Shown here: piece after piece, positions 53,406 to 61,318 of the stretch
How the letters are laid out: every line of letters starts with the position of its first letter
How positions within the stretch are numbered: the first letter of the stretch is position 1
From: Clostridia bacterium
GTDB lineage: Bacteria > Bacillota > Clostridia > Oscillospirales > Acutalibacteraceae
NCBI GenBank assembly: GCA_900755895.1
Contig: CAAEIG010000050.1
Span: 1 to 64,000 of the forward strand
DNA: 64,000 nucleotides
Direction of reading: 5' to 3'
Notes under the pieces: model-generated
Seen by the model: only the letters and a program-made list of their open reading frames with translations
Databases searched by the model: none
Told to the model about the DNA's origin: nothing
Position numbers and translations under genes: made by a program

Positions 53406-54332
53406 TTAGCCTTTAATGGAACCGATCATCACTCCTTTCGCGAAATACTTCTGCAACCATGGATATATGATCAACATGGGCAGCGTTGAAACCACAATCA
53501 AAACATATTTTAACTGGTTCGCAGCATCCTGTTGCCGCAGCAACGCAGCTGTTTCCGATGCGTCCACTGCAGAGGACAGGGCACTGTCCACCATCTGGCT
53601 TTGAATGAGAATTTCCCGAAGGAACAGCTGCAAAGGAAACAGTTCCCGGTCTCGGAGGTAGATCATAGCGTCAAAGTATGTGTTCCAATGGCCTACTCCA
53701 TAATAGAGCATCAACACAACCATAATTGGTTTTGACAGGGGCAGCACAATCTGAGTAAACATTCGGAAGTCGCTGCAACCATCCAAAGTGGCTGCTTCAT
53801 GAAGCTCCCAGGGAATGGTGCTGGAGAAGAAGGTCCGGCTGACAATCAGGTTGTACACCGAGACCAAACCTGTGATCAACAGCACCCACCGGGTGTTCAC
53901 CAACCCCAGATCCCGCATATTGAGGTAAGCGGGAATCATACCGCCGCTGAAATACATTGTGATGATAAAATAGGTCATGATGATGTTGCGACCTGCCAAG
54001 TCTTTTCTAGAAAGAGCATAGGCACAGGGAATGGTTACCGCTAGATTGAGTATGGTACCTACCACAGTGTAAAAGATGGTATTGGCATAACCCAACCATA
54101 TTTCCCCGTAGTCTTGAAGCTTTTTAAAGCCATCAAAGTTAATTCCAACAGGCCACAGAACCATTTTGCCTCCTGAAACCATGGTGGGATCGCTGATCGA
54201 GGCACTCAATACAAAAATCATGGGATAGAGCATGATAACAAACAGAAAAATTAGCAATGTGGAATTGATAATGACAAATGCTCTGTCCCCTGCACTCATT
54301 TTCACGTGCCGTTTTTTCACTCTAGTACTCAC
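53406..54332 (-). CDS. sugar ABC importer permease, LplC/YtcP type
   Basis: A 308-residue permease. GTG at 54332 follows GGAGGG by 7 bases. The EAA loop is HEAATLDGCSDFRMFTQIVLP and the tail QKYFAKGVMIGSIKG is typical. It lies 14 bases after its partner and 51 bases before the lipoprotein gene. Confidence 0.92.
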   Translation of the reverse strand: MSTRVKKRHVKMSAGDRAFVIINSTLLIFLFVIMLYPMIFVLSASISDPTMVSGGKMVLWPVGINFDGFKKLQDYGEIWLGYANTIFYTVVGTILNLAVTIPCAYALSRKDLAGRNIIMTYFIITMYFSGGMIPAYLNMRDLGLVNTRWVLLITGLVSVYNLIVSRTFFSSTIPWELHEAATLDGCSDFRMFTQIVLPLSKPIMVVLMLYYGVGHWNTYFDAMIYLRDRELFPLQLFLREILIQSQMVDSALSSAVDASETAALLRQQDAANQLKYVLIVVSTLPMLIIYPWLQKYFAKGVMIGSIKG

Positions 54333-54346
54333 CTATTTTCCCTCCT

Positions 54347-55279
54347 TTACCACAGACTCACTTCACTGAACCTGCGAGAAATCATGTTGGCAACAATTAA
54401 AATGATGGAGTTGATTACCGAGTTAAACAACCCAGCAGCAGTGGAAAATGAGAAGTCCTGGTTTTCCAATCCCATCTTATACACATAGGTGGAAATCACC
54501 TCGGAACCTGTCAAATTCGTGGTATTTTGCAGCAAATACACCTTTTCATATCCCACGTTTAACAGGGAACCGCAGTTGAGGATAAACAGGATAATGATTG
54601 TGGGAACCAACACAGGAAAATTGATGTAAATAATTCTCTGAAAACGACCCGCACCATCGATCTCCGCAGCCTCCAACAAAGACTGATCCACACCGGACAA
54701 CGCCGCAAAGTAGATAATGGCTCCCCATCCCGAACCTTGCCAGATTCCGCTGATGACATACACCCATTTGAACATTCCGGAGTCCTGCATAAAATAGACC
54801 GGCTCAAAGCCCAGCGCCTGAATAAACGTATTGATGATACCTGTACTGGGATTCAAGAACATGGTAATCATGCCACAGATAACCACCGTAGAGATGAAAT
54901 AGGGCGCATAAGAAACAGTTTGAAACAGCCGCTTAACTCGCTCTTTCTTGATTTCATTTACCATCAGTGCTAGAATAATGGGAATAGGAAAGCTGAGAAT
55001 AAGACTCAACACACTGATCGTAATGGTGTTTTTCAAAATAATGGGAAACCAATAGGAATTGAAAAAACGCTCAAAATTGTCAAAGCCAACCCATTCACTA
55101 CCCAAAATACCCTTCCGTAAACTATAATCCTTGAAGGCGATAATCACGCCATACATGGGTTTATAGGCAAATAGAAAAATGTAGACAACTGCGGGCAGGG
55201 TCATAACATAAAGCTGCCAATGTCGAAGCGCTTTTCTGAATCTTCCGAAAGAAGACGAAGGCTTTTTCACATTTTGCAT
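54347..55279 (-). CDS. sugar ABC importer permease, LplB/YteP type
   Basis: A 310-residue permease, first of the minus-strand operon. AAGGAGG lies 7 bases before ATG. The motif YKPMYGVIIAFKDYSLRK is near residue 45 and the EAA loop is EAAEIDGAGRFQRIIYINFP. It is divergent from the AraC gene at 55405, its likely regulator. Confidence 0.92.
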   Translation of the reverse strand: MQNVKKPSSSFGRFRKALRHWQLYVMTLPAVVYIFLFAYKPMYGVIIAFKDYSLRKGILGSEWVGFDNFERFFNSYWFPIILKNTITISVLSLILSFPIPIILALMVNEIKKERVKRLFQTVSYAPYFISTVVICGMITMFLNPSTGIINTFIQALGFEPVYFMQDSGMFKWVYVISGIWQGSGWGAIIYFAALSGVDQSLLEAAEIDGAGRFQRIIYINFPVLVPTIIILFILNCGSLLNVGYEKVYLLQNTTNLTGSEVISTYVYKMGLENQDFSFSTAAGLFNSVINSIILIVANMISRRFSEVSLW

Positions 55280-55404
55280 ACTGTTTCCTCCTTTTTATAC
55301 ACTGTTAAAGCTGTGGCACTCCACATATCCCGCAAGTGATTTTTGTTTCTATTTCCCCTTAACAAAAACGTGTAATTTAACATTTCTGAAAAGGAAAACA
55401 TCTC

Positions 55405-56274
55405 ATGACAAACGTCACATTTACAAAAATCTCTCCCTTTGTAAGATATATCCACTCTGTCTGCGTGCCAGCGGAGATTCTCCAGGGCTGGGTCTGCGGG
55501 TACGAATGCCGCCTCTTTTATGGAATCAGCGGGAGATCCAAGGTAGAACTGGAAGATAACATCTACATTTTAGAGCGGGGAAGCTTGTTGCTGCTCCCTC
55601 CGGGAACCAAGTATCGCCTAGATACAGGCGAAGCAAGTCCCCAATCTCAAATGATCGCAATCAACTTTGATTACTTCAACGACCACTCAGATAAAACCGT
55701 TCCGATCCCACCTGAAAATCCAGATTTTTTTCAACCTGCTAAAATTTTGGGAAACACCCGCTTTTCCGATGTTGAATCTTTAAATACCCCACAGATTATC
55801 GAAAATATCCATTCCCTAGAAAATGATTTTTTAGAAATGGAACGGGAGTTTAACGAACAGATCAATTTCTTCTCAAGCTTCTTGTCCGCAAAAATGTATC
55901 AGATTCTAGTAGTCATTGTCCGTCGTCTGACACAGTTTAATGAGCATGATACCAACGCCCAACGGGAAACTGTCAACGAGATCATTCAGTATATTCACGA
56001 TCACTACAACTGTCCGTTAAAAAATTCCGTGATCGGGGATGTCTTTAACTACCACCCCAATTACATCAACAACCTGATTACCAAATACACTGGACGTTCC
56101 CTGCACCAATATCTCATTGATATCCGAATCAACAAGGCTATTGGCTTGCTGGAAACCACTGACAAGAAAATCCATGAGATTGCGATTGAGGTAGGTTTTT
56201 CCGATGCAACTCACTTCTCCCGCACTTTTCGAAAATTTACCGGCCGTTCTCCTAGCGATTATCGCCGTGTTTAA
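55405..56274 (+). CDS. AraC-family regulator with N-terminal cupin-like domain
   Basis: A 289-residue cytoplasmic regulator. Residues 10-120 form the sensor beta-barrel (LEDNIYILERGSLLLLPPGT). Residues 185-288 form the AraC domain with NSVIGDVFNYHPNYINNLIT and IHEIAIEVGFSDATHFSRTF. It is divergent from the third importer. Its stop lies within the last codons of the convergent 56252 gene (23-base overlap). The ligand is probably a sugar; not determinable. Confidence 0.9.
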   Translation: MTNVTFTKISPFVRYIHSVCVPAEILQGWVCGYECRLFYGISGRSKVELEDNIYILERGSLLLLPPGTKYRLDTGEASPQSQMIAINFDYFNDHSDKTVPIPPENPDFFQPAKILGNTRFSDVESLNTPQIIENIHSLENDFLEMEREFNEQINFFSSFLSAKMYQILVVIVRRLTQFNEHDTNAQRETVNEIIQYIHDHYNCPLKNSVIGDVFNYHPNYINNLITKYTGRSLHQYLIDIRINKAIGLLETTDKKIHEIAIEVGFSDATHFSRTFRKFTGRSPSDYRRV

Positions 56275-58684
56275 CCAGTTCGTGTCTAGAGGGCATGGAA
56301 AGGGTCAGCTTTCCGGTCACATTACGCATCTCGTAATAGCGATGTCCTCCCTCTTGTTTCCACTGACCCTCCAAAGAATCTCCCACAAAATAGGGATAGG
56401 AAGAGTTGAGAAGCACTTGGATGTCCTCTCCGCAGTAATCCTCTGGGAAGAATCGCACCACAGCCTCCTGCAGTCCTTCCACCTCGATCCTGCGCCGGAT
56501 CTGATAACTGATTGGCGGAATCTCTTTACAGGAGACCTTTCCGCTCTTCTGCTCCACAAACACTCGGCACTCTCGGTGCTCTGCTCTAGGCAAACGGTAT
56601 GTGGAGAACCCGTCATGCAAAATGGTCTCATACCCTATGAGCAAAGGTGCGCCCAAGGGAAATTTCAGTTGAAGCTCCGAGGTGCAATCCTTTGAATAGG
56701 ATGAGAAAAAGTAACCGTGATCATGGCGGTGTACTGTGAAAACCGGTGTTTTTTCATTGGGTTCCATTATGGAAAATTGGATCTGATAACCCAGGTGGCC
56801 CAAAGCACAGCGCAAAAGCACCTCTGCTGGATAAAATTCTCCCGCATCGTCAGGCTGCAAAATGTGCTGACCCTGTTGAAAATGGGAGGAACAAGTGCCT
56901 CGCACCCAGGCTATATTTCCATTGACTGTTCCAAGGATATATTCCCCAGCAGATGCCAACACCACTACATTGCTTTCTGGTATTTTTCCCGTGTGGATGG
57001 CACCGCCACTTGTGATCTCTCGATGATTAAGAACACGGCTATACACACCCTGAGAAATCACATCCTGCTCAGGAGCTTCAATCCTCATCTGACCACTGGC
57101 TCCCTCTGCCAAGAGGGTGACTCCCAGTTGACGCCGAAGCTCTTCACTAGCTCTTTCCACATTTCCATAAAAGAGGATTTTTCCGCCTTCGGCAGCATAG
57201 GCCAACAGTTGTTTTTCCAATTCTGTACCGCCATCGGGAACTGGGGTAAGCAGTACGCTGGATTGGAACCTCGTTTGCTTTTCCGGCAATCCTACAAACG
57301 TATCTGTAGAAATTACAGTGTTAATGGGACAGCCCCGATTGATTGCTCCTCGGATGAACCAATCCTCAAAATACATATCCAAAATGTCCTGATGAGACGC
57401 TCTCTGGTGGTACTCTTCAAAGGGGTATACCCACACCACCGGAGAGGGTGCATCGGGCTTTTCTTTTTTTGCCCGCACCAAATGGGGAAGAGGCTCATTG
57501 ACACAAGCATCCGGCATGTCTCCATAGGAATTGTCAATGGATAATATCGACAAGTGACTTGGCGAGACCAAATCCCCCTCCTCATCTATCCGGACCACCG
57601 CCATGGGCATATAGATATCGTGAGGTTGGCCTTCATACCGGTCATACCAGGGAGAATTCACCCACCAAGGATCGTGGATATAGTATCGAAACAGATAATC
57701 CTTGTGAGGGATTTTCGCAATACGAGACATATAACCCATTAACTCCAGGCCAAAATCTCCGTCAAGTGCTGCCCAAGGAGAATTGGGCGGCGGGAGAATT
57801 CCGTAGTTTCCCTCATAAATGCTCTTCAAGGGAACACCATCGGTGGCCAGATCTATGGCTGTAGAAAGATTGGTGCCTCTAGTTTCCAAGGGCAGTTCCG
57901 GACATTCTGCCCGGAAATACTCCCAGAATTTTAAGATGTTTTCTTTTGTGGACTCCAACTGAGTTTCGTCAAAGGTCGTCCCATCAAAGATCGCCCCTGT
58001 CGTCCCCCAAGTCTCACTTCCAAAGCCAAACCCGTTGGAAAGCCACAAATAATCAAACCCCATATCTTGGCAGAATATTTTTACCTGCCGTCCCAGGAAT
58101 GTGCCAAAAGGCAATTTATCCGGGATTCCATCGGGAAAACCAGCATAGCTATGGCTATCGGCATTCAAGACAGAGTAACAACAAACCATGCTGTTGATTC
58201 CCATGCTGACACCACGGCAAATTTCTGGATGCCGGTGGTATTTGAAATCGGATTTAGCGAATTCAGGACCAGGATCAAAAGTTTCTCCTACCTGAATCTC
58301 CTTTCCCAAAACCTTACGGCCTGCCGCTTTGAGTGCCGCAACAATGCGTCGCAGATCGCCATAGGTCATCTTGGGAGGGTTCTCTTGATACAAGTAGTTT
58401 CGAGTGTGAAGTCCCAGCCCGTCTGGATCCTTTTCACGATCCCAAGCTATCCGAGGATTTGCACCACCGATATACTTGGCCCACTCCAGTTCTCCGTTCA
58501 AGTTCCCTTGATACTCCAGAATCTCTGATCCATCAGCAGTCCACAGCAGTACAGCAACCTGCTTCGCTGATTTTAGCAAAGGCAACCATTGTTCAAACAG
58601 ATGCTCTGAAACACTTTTGATGGTTTCATCGTCCGTCCTTTTGTAAGGTTTTAAACTCATCTCCAAACAAATACGATGGTACAT
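56252..58684 (-). CDS. large protein of unknown function, possible GH-A-type glycosidase
   Basis: An 810-residue cytoplasmic protein with a strong ribosome site (AAAGGAGG). I do not recognise a family. Residues about 1-470 look like an alpha/beta barrel rich in aromatics (VLLWTADGSEILEYQGNLNG, FDYLWLSNGFGFGSETWG, LETRGTNLSTAIDLATDG, HDPWWVNSPWYDRYEGQPHD). About 470-590 resembles a beta-galactosidase-trimerisation-like Rossmann segment (SSVLLTPVPDGG, AYAAEGGKILFYGN). The remainder is beta-rich (FSIMEPNEKTPVFTVHRHDHGYF). This layout recalls GH42-like enzymes, but the catalytic pair cannot be placed with confidence. It stands between the third importer's regulator and the SGNH/isomerase cluster. 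Confidence 0.6.
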   Translation of the reverse strand: MYHRICLEMSLKPYKRTDDETIKSVSEHLFEQWLPLLKSAKQVAVLLWTADGSEILEYQGNLNGELEWAKYIGGANPRIAWDREKDPDGLGLHTRNYLYQENPPKMTYGDLRRIVAALKAAGRKVLGKEIQVGETFDPGPEFAKSDFKYHRHPEICRGVSMGINSMVCCYSVLNADSHSYAGFPDGIPDKLPFGTFLGRQVKIFCQDMGFDYLWLSNGFGFGSETWGTTGAIFDGTTFDETQLESTKENILKFWEYFRAECPELPLETRGTNLSTAIDLATDGVPLKSIYEGNYGILPPPNSPWAALDGDFGLELMGYMSRIAKIPHKDYLFRYYIHDPWWVNSPWYDRYEGQPHDIYMPMAVVRIDEEGDLVSPSHLSILSIDNSYGDMPDACVNEPLPHLVRAKKEKPDAPSPVVWVYPFEEYHQRASHQDILDMYFEDWFIRGAINRGCPINTVISTDTFVGLPEKQTRFQSSVLLTPVPDGGTELEKQLLAYAAEGGKILFYGNVERASEELRRQLGVTLLAEGASGQMRIEAPEQDVISQGVYSRVLNHREITSGGAIHTGKIPESNVVVLASAGEYILGTVNGNIAWVRGTCSSHFQQGQHILQPDDAGEFYPAEVLLRCALGHLGYQIQFSIMEPNEKTPVFTVHRHDHGYFFSSYSKDCTSELQLKFPLGAPLLIGYETILHDGFSTYRLPRAEHRECRVFVEQKSGKVSCKEIPPISYQIRRRIEVEGLQEAVVRFFPEDYCGEDIQVLLNSSYPYFVGDSLEGQWKQEGGHRYYEMRNVTGKLTLSMPSRHELVKHGDNR

Positions 58685-58727
58685 CTAACTCCTCCTTTAT
58701 ATAAGAGCAAGCCCTCTTTGTTTACGG

Positions 58728-58766
58728 CTTTTGAATTCTCTTTGTAAAATTCAAAAGTCTTTTTTG
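58728..58766 (+). terminator. hairpin with T tail upstream of the 810-residue gene
   Basis: A 10-bp perfect stem CTTTTGAATT / AATTCAAAAG followed by TCTTTTTTG reads as a terminator on the plus strand, yet no plus-strand gene ends here. It may end antisense transcription or act as an operator for the minus-strand gene. Nothing else is seen in 58767-58980. Confidence 0.5.
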
Positions 58767-58981
58767 TTTACCCCGCCTTAGCCGAAGACACCAGAAACGT
58801 ATAAATCAAATGGTTTTGCAAGGGGTTTTTTGTTCAATGTTTTCAGCTAGCGTTTTTATTGTACAAAAATGGAATTGTCACAGCAATGGAAAAAGTGAAT
58901 ATTGTCTTGTAGTTTTTAAAGAACGCGCTGATTTATTTTGATAAATCTTTATTTGTGACAAGAAGATATTCGCTTTTTGCA

Positions 58982-59011
58982 TTGAACCTTCCCCGGTCAT
59001 TCTCCTATAAT
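58982..59011 (+). promoter_or_regulatory. promoter of the SGNH-isomerase-ADPRG operon
   Basis: TTGAAC (58982-58987), 18 bases, TATAAT (59006-59011). The predicted start near 59018 excludes the GTG at 58955 as start codon of the next gene. Confidence 0.65.
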
Positions 59012-59047
59012 TCATGTAAAACATTTTCCAAAAAGGGGAAGATTTGC

Positions 59048-59707
59048 TTGAGTTTTAAACAGTCGTACTTGTCTGACCTGACCCAAAGAATGGAAAAACC
59101 ATTTCCGGAAAATCAGCTTATCAATATCGTGATCCATGGACACAGCCAAACCTGTGGCTATACCACTGGCCATGTCATTGATCCTTTTTCCGCCTATCCT
59201 CATCAATTGAAAAAACTGCTCCATCACCGATTTCCTTTCGCGACCTTTAATATGATTGTAACGGGCATTGGCGGAGAAAATTCGATCCGTGGTGCGCAGC
59301 GGCTGGAAAGTGATGTCCTCTGCCACAAACCGGATCTTGTCACCATTGACTATGCCTTAAACGACCGTTATGCCGACCTGGACGAAGTAAAATCGTCGTG
59401 GGATAAAATGGTCTCACAGTTGTGCCAGAAGGGGATCCCTGTCATTCTCCTTACCCCTACCCTGGACATTCCCGCAGCCTATGTGCCTAGTGAGATGGAA
59501 AAAATCAAACAGCTTGATGAAATGATTCACCTTGTAGGAGCAAGTCACCAGGTGGCAGTAGCAGAGGTGTTTCAAACATGGACCAACTATTTAAAATTGA
59601 ACGGCCGTGTGGAAGACCTGCTTTGCGGAGTAAACCACGCTTCTGAGCTAGGACACAAACTGACAGCCATGGAGTTAAACTCCTGGTTTCCGTATCCAAG
59701 CTATTAA
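59048..59707 (+). CDS. SGNH-hydrolase-fold protein with GHS in place of GDS
   Basis: A 219-residue protein. TTG at 59048 is chosen because it lies downstream of the promoter and AAGGGG precedes it by 9 bases; the longer GTG version would start before the promoter. The block I motif reads IVIHGHSQTCGYTTG with Ser33, where the usual Asp is His32. The block III equivalent is TIDYALNDRY with Asn, and the block V His is in GVNHASELGHK without the usual DxxH spacing. A lipase/esterase-like deacetylase is the default guess. It leads the operon with the isomerase and ADPRG genes, 38 bases before the isomerase start. Confidence 0.72.
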   Translation: MSFKQSYLSDLTQRMEKPFPENQLINIVIHGHSQTCGYTTGHVIDPFSAYPHQLKKLLHHRFPFATFNMIVTGIGGENSIRGAQRLESDVLCHKPDLVTIDYALNDRYADLDEVKSSWDKMVSQLCQKGIPVILLTPTLDIPAAYVPSEMEKIKQLDEMIHLVGASHQVAVAEVFQTWTNYLKLNGRVEDLLCGVNHASELGHKLTAMELNSWFPYPSY

Positions 59708-59745
59708 ACGAACATAAACAATTGTTAAAAAAGGAGAATTCAAAC

Positions 59746-61203
59746 ATGATTACCAGAAAAAAAGAGCTTACAGCCCGGGTGGGAATTTTCGCCGTGGGCC
59801 ATAACACCTATTGGGGGCAGTTCGACGGATTATATGATACCCTGATGGGCTATCATCAAACATTTGCTAATCTTGTTGCGAGCAATCCCGTGGAAGTGAT
59901 TGACTATGGCATGGTGGACGATGGTGAAAAAGCCGTACAAGCAGTAAAGAAAATGGCCGAGGACCATTTGGATATTCTTTTCTGCAACATGGTCACCTAC
60001 GCCACTTCCACCACCTTTGCCCCCATTGTACGAAATGCTGGCCTCCCCATTGTTCTGGTGGGTCTTCAACCCCGGAATGCTCTGGATTATTCACAGGCCA
60101 ACACTCGGATGCAGTTGGAAAACGATAGTATTTGTGCCATTCCTGAGTTTACTGGCGTGGCTGTCAGGATGGGGAAAAAGGTTAACGACGTAATCCTAGG
60201 CACTTTAAAAGGCGATCCGGACGTTCAAAAGCAAATTTCAGAATGGTGCCATATCGCCCACGTCCTTCACAGCTTGAAGTATGCTAGAATTGGTTTGATG
60301 GGCCATGTGATGGAAGCCATGTACGATATGCACGCAGATCCCACCAACCTGTCCAAAACCTTTGGCATTCACGTTCCGTTAATTGAAGTAGATGAAATTG
60401 TCTCTCAGTATCAACAAGTGACGGAAGAAGAAACCAAAAAGTACATTCAGATTATCCAGTCCGAATTTGATATGCCAAATCCAGTCTCCGACCCCCTGAC
60501 AGAAAAACTGACAGAAGAGGACCTGCGGGAGGCAGCCAGAACAGCCGCTGCTCTGGAACACTTTGTGGAGAAAAACCACCTTACCGGCCTAGCATACTAT
60601 TACGAAGGACAACCTGGCAGTCTCACTCAGCATGTGGTGTCCTCTCTGATCGTTGGCAATTCTCTACTGATTGCTGAGGGGTTTCCCATGTGTGGAGAGT
60701 ATGACATCAAAACCTGCATCGCTATGCTCATTATGGATCGATTGGGAATCGGCGGCAGTTTTGCGGAATTTCACCCCTTTGACTTTGACGAAAACTTTAT
60801 CCTAGTTGGTCACGACGGTCCACATCACCTGCAAATTGCCGATGGAAAACCCATCCTCCGCAGTCTCAAAAAGTATCACGGCAAACCTGGCAAGGGCGCC
60901 TCTGTGGAATTCAAACTGAAAGAGGGACCCATCACCATTATGGGAATCACTCAAAACGAGCGAGGCGAGTACAAATTTGTCATTGGCGAAGGGTACTCAG
61001 AAAAAGGAGCCATTCCGCCCACGGGCAACACCAACACCCGTGGCTTCTTCCAACCCACTACCAAGGACTTTATTAAAAAATGGGTGATGGCCGGCCCCAC
61101 CCATCATTATGCTTTGGGAATTGGCCACCACGCTCAAACCATTGCTAAGCTTGCAGAAATCTTGGGCGTAGAGTATGATATTGTAGGAGAAATTCAACAT
61201 TGA
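59746..61203 (+). CDS. L-arabinose/L-fucose isomerase-family protein
   Basis: A 485-residue cytoplasmic protein of the AraA/FucI fold. N-terminal ARVGIFAVGHNTYWGQFDGL, YATSTTFAPIVRNAGLPIVLVG, IGLMGHVMEAMYDM and the C-terminal MAGPTHHYALGIGHH fit this family; GEYD and GHDGPHH are likely metal-ligand regions. ATG at 59746 follows AAGGAG; an ATG eight codons upstream has no good site. The substrate is unknown; the N-terminal third matches AraA-like proteins better than FucI. It is the middle gene of a three-gene operon. Confidence 0.82.
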   Translation: MITRKKELTARVGIFAVGHNTYWGQFDGLYDTLMGYHQTFANLVASNPVEVIDYGMVDDGEKAVQAVKKMAEDHLDILFCNMVTYATSTTFAPIVRNAGLPIVLVGLQPRNALDYSQANTRMQLENDSICAIPEFTGVAVRMGKKVNDVILGTLKGDPDVQKQISEWCHIAHVLHSLKYARIGLMGHVMEAMYDMHADPTNLSKTFGIHVPLIEVDEIVSQYQQVTEEETKKYIQIIQSEFDMPNPVSDPLTEKLTEEDLREAARTAAALEHFVEKNHLTGLAYYYEGQPGSLTQHVVSSLIVGNSLLIAEGFPMCGEYDIKTCIAMLIMDRLGIGGSFAEFHPFDFDENFILVGHDGPHHLQIADGKPILRSLKKYHGKPGKGASVEFKLKEGPITIMGITQNERGEYKFVIGEGYSEKGAIPPTGNTNTRGFFQPTTKDFIKKWVMAGPTHHYALGIGHHAQTIAKLAEILGVEYDIVGEIQH

Positions 61204-61318
61204 CAAAGGGCCTAACTTTCACAATTTTGGGGAGGAAACCTGCTGAGGTCAGCTGATTTCTTCATTATATGGAAAGTTCTTTTTGTCTTCTGCATTTAGA
61301 AAGGTGGGAACCAAGCTA

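Noticed and set aside
58955..59047. N-terminal extension of the SGNH gene from a GTG at 58955
   Set aside because: It starts upstream of the TTGAAC-18-TATAAT promoter and has no ribosome site; the TTG at 59048 fits better.
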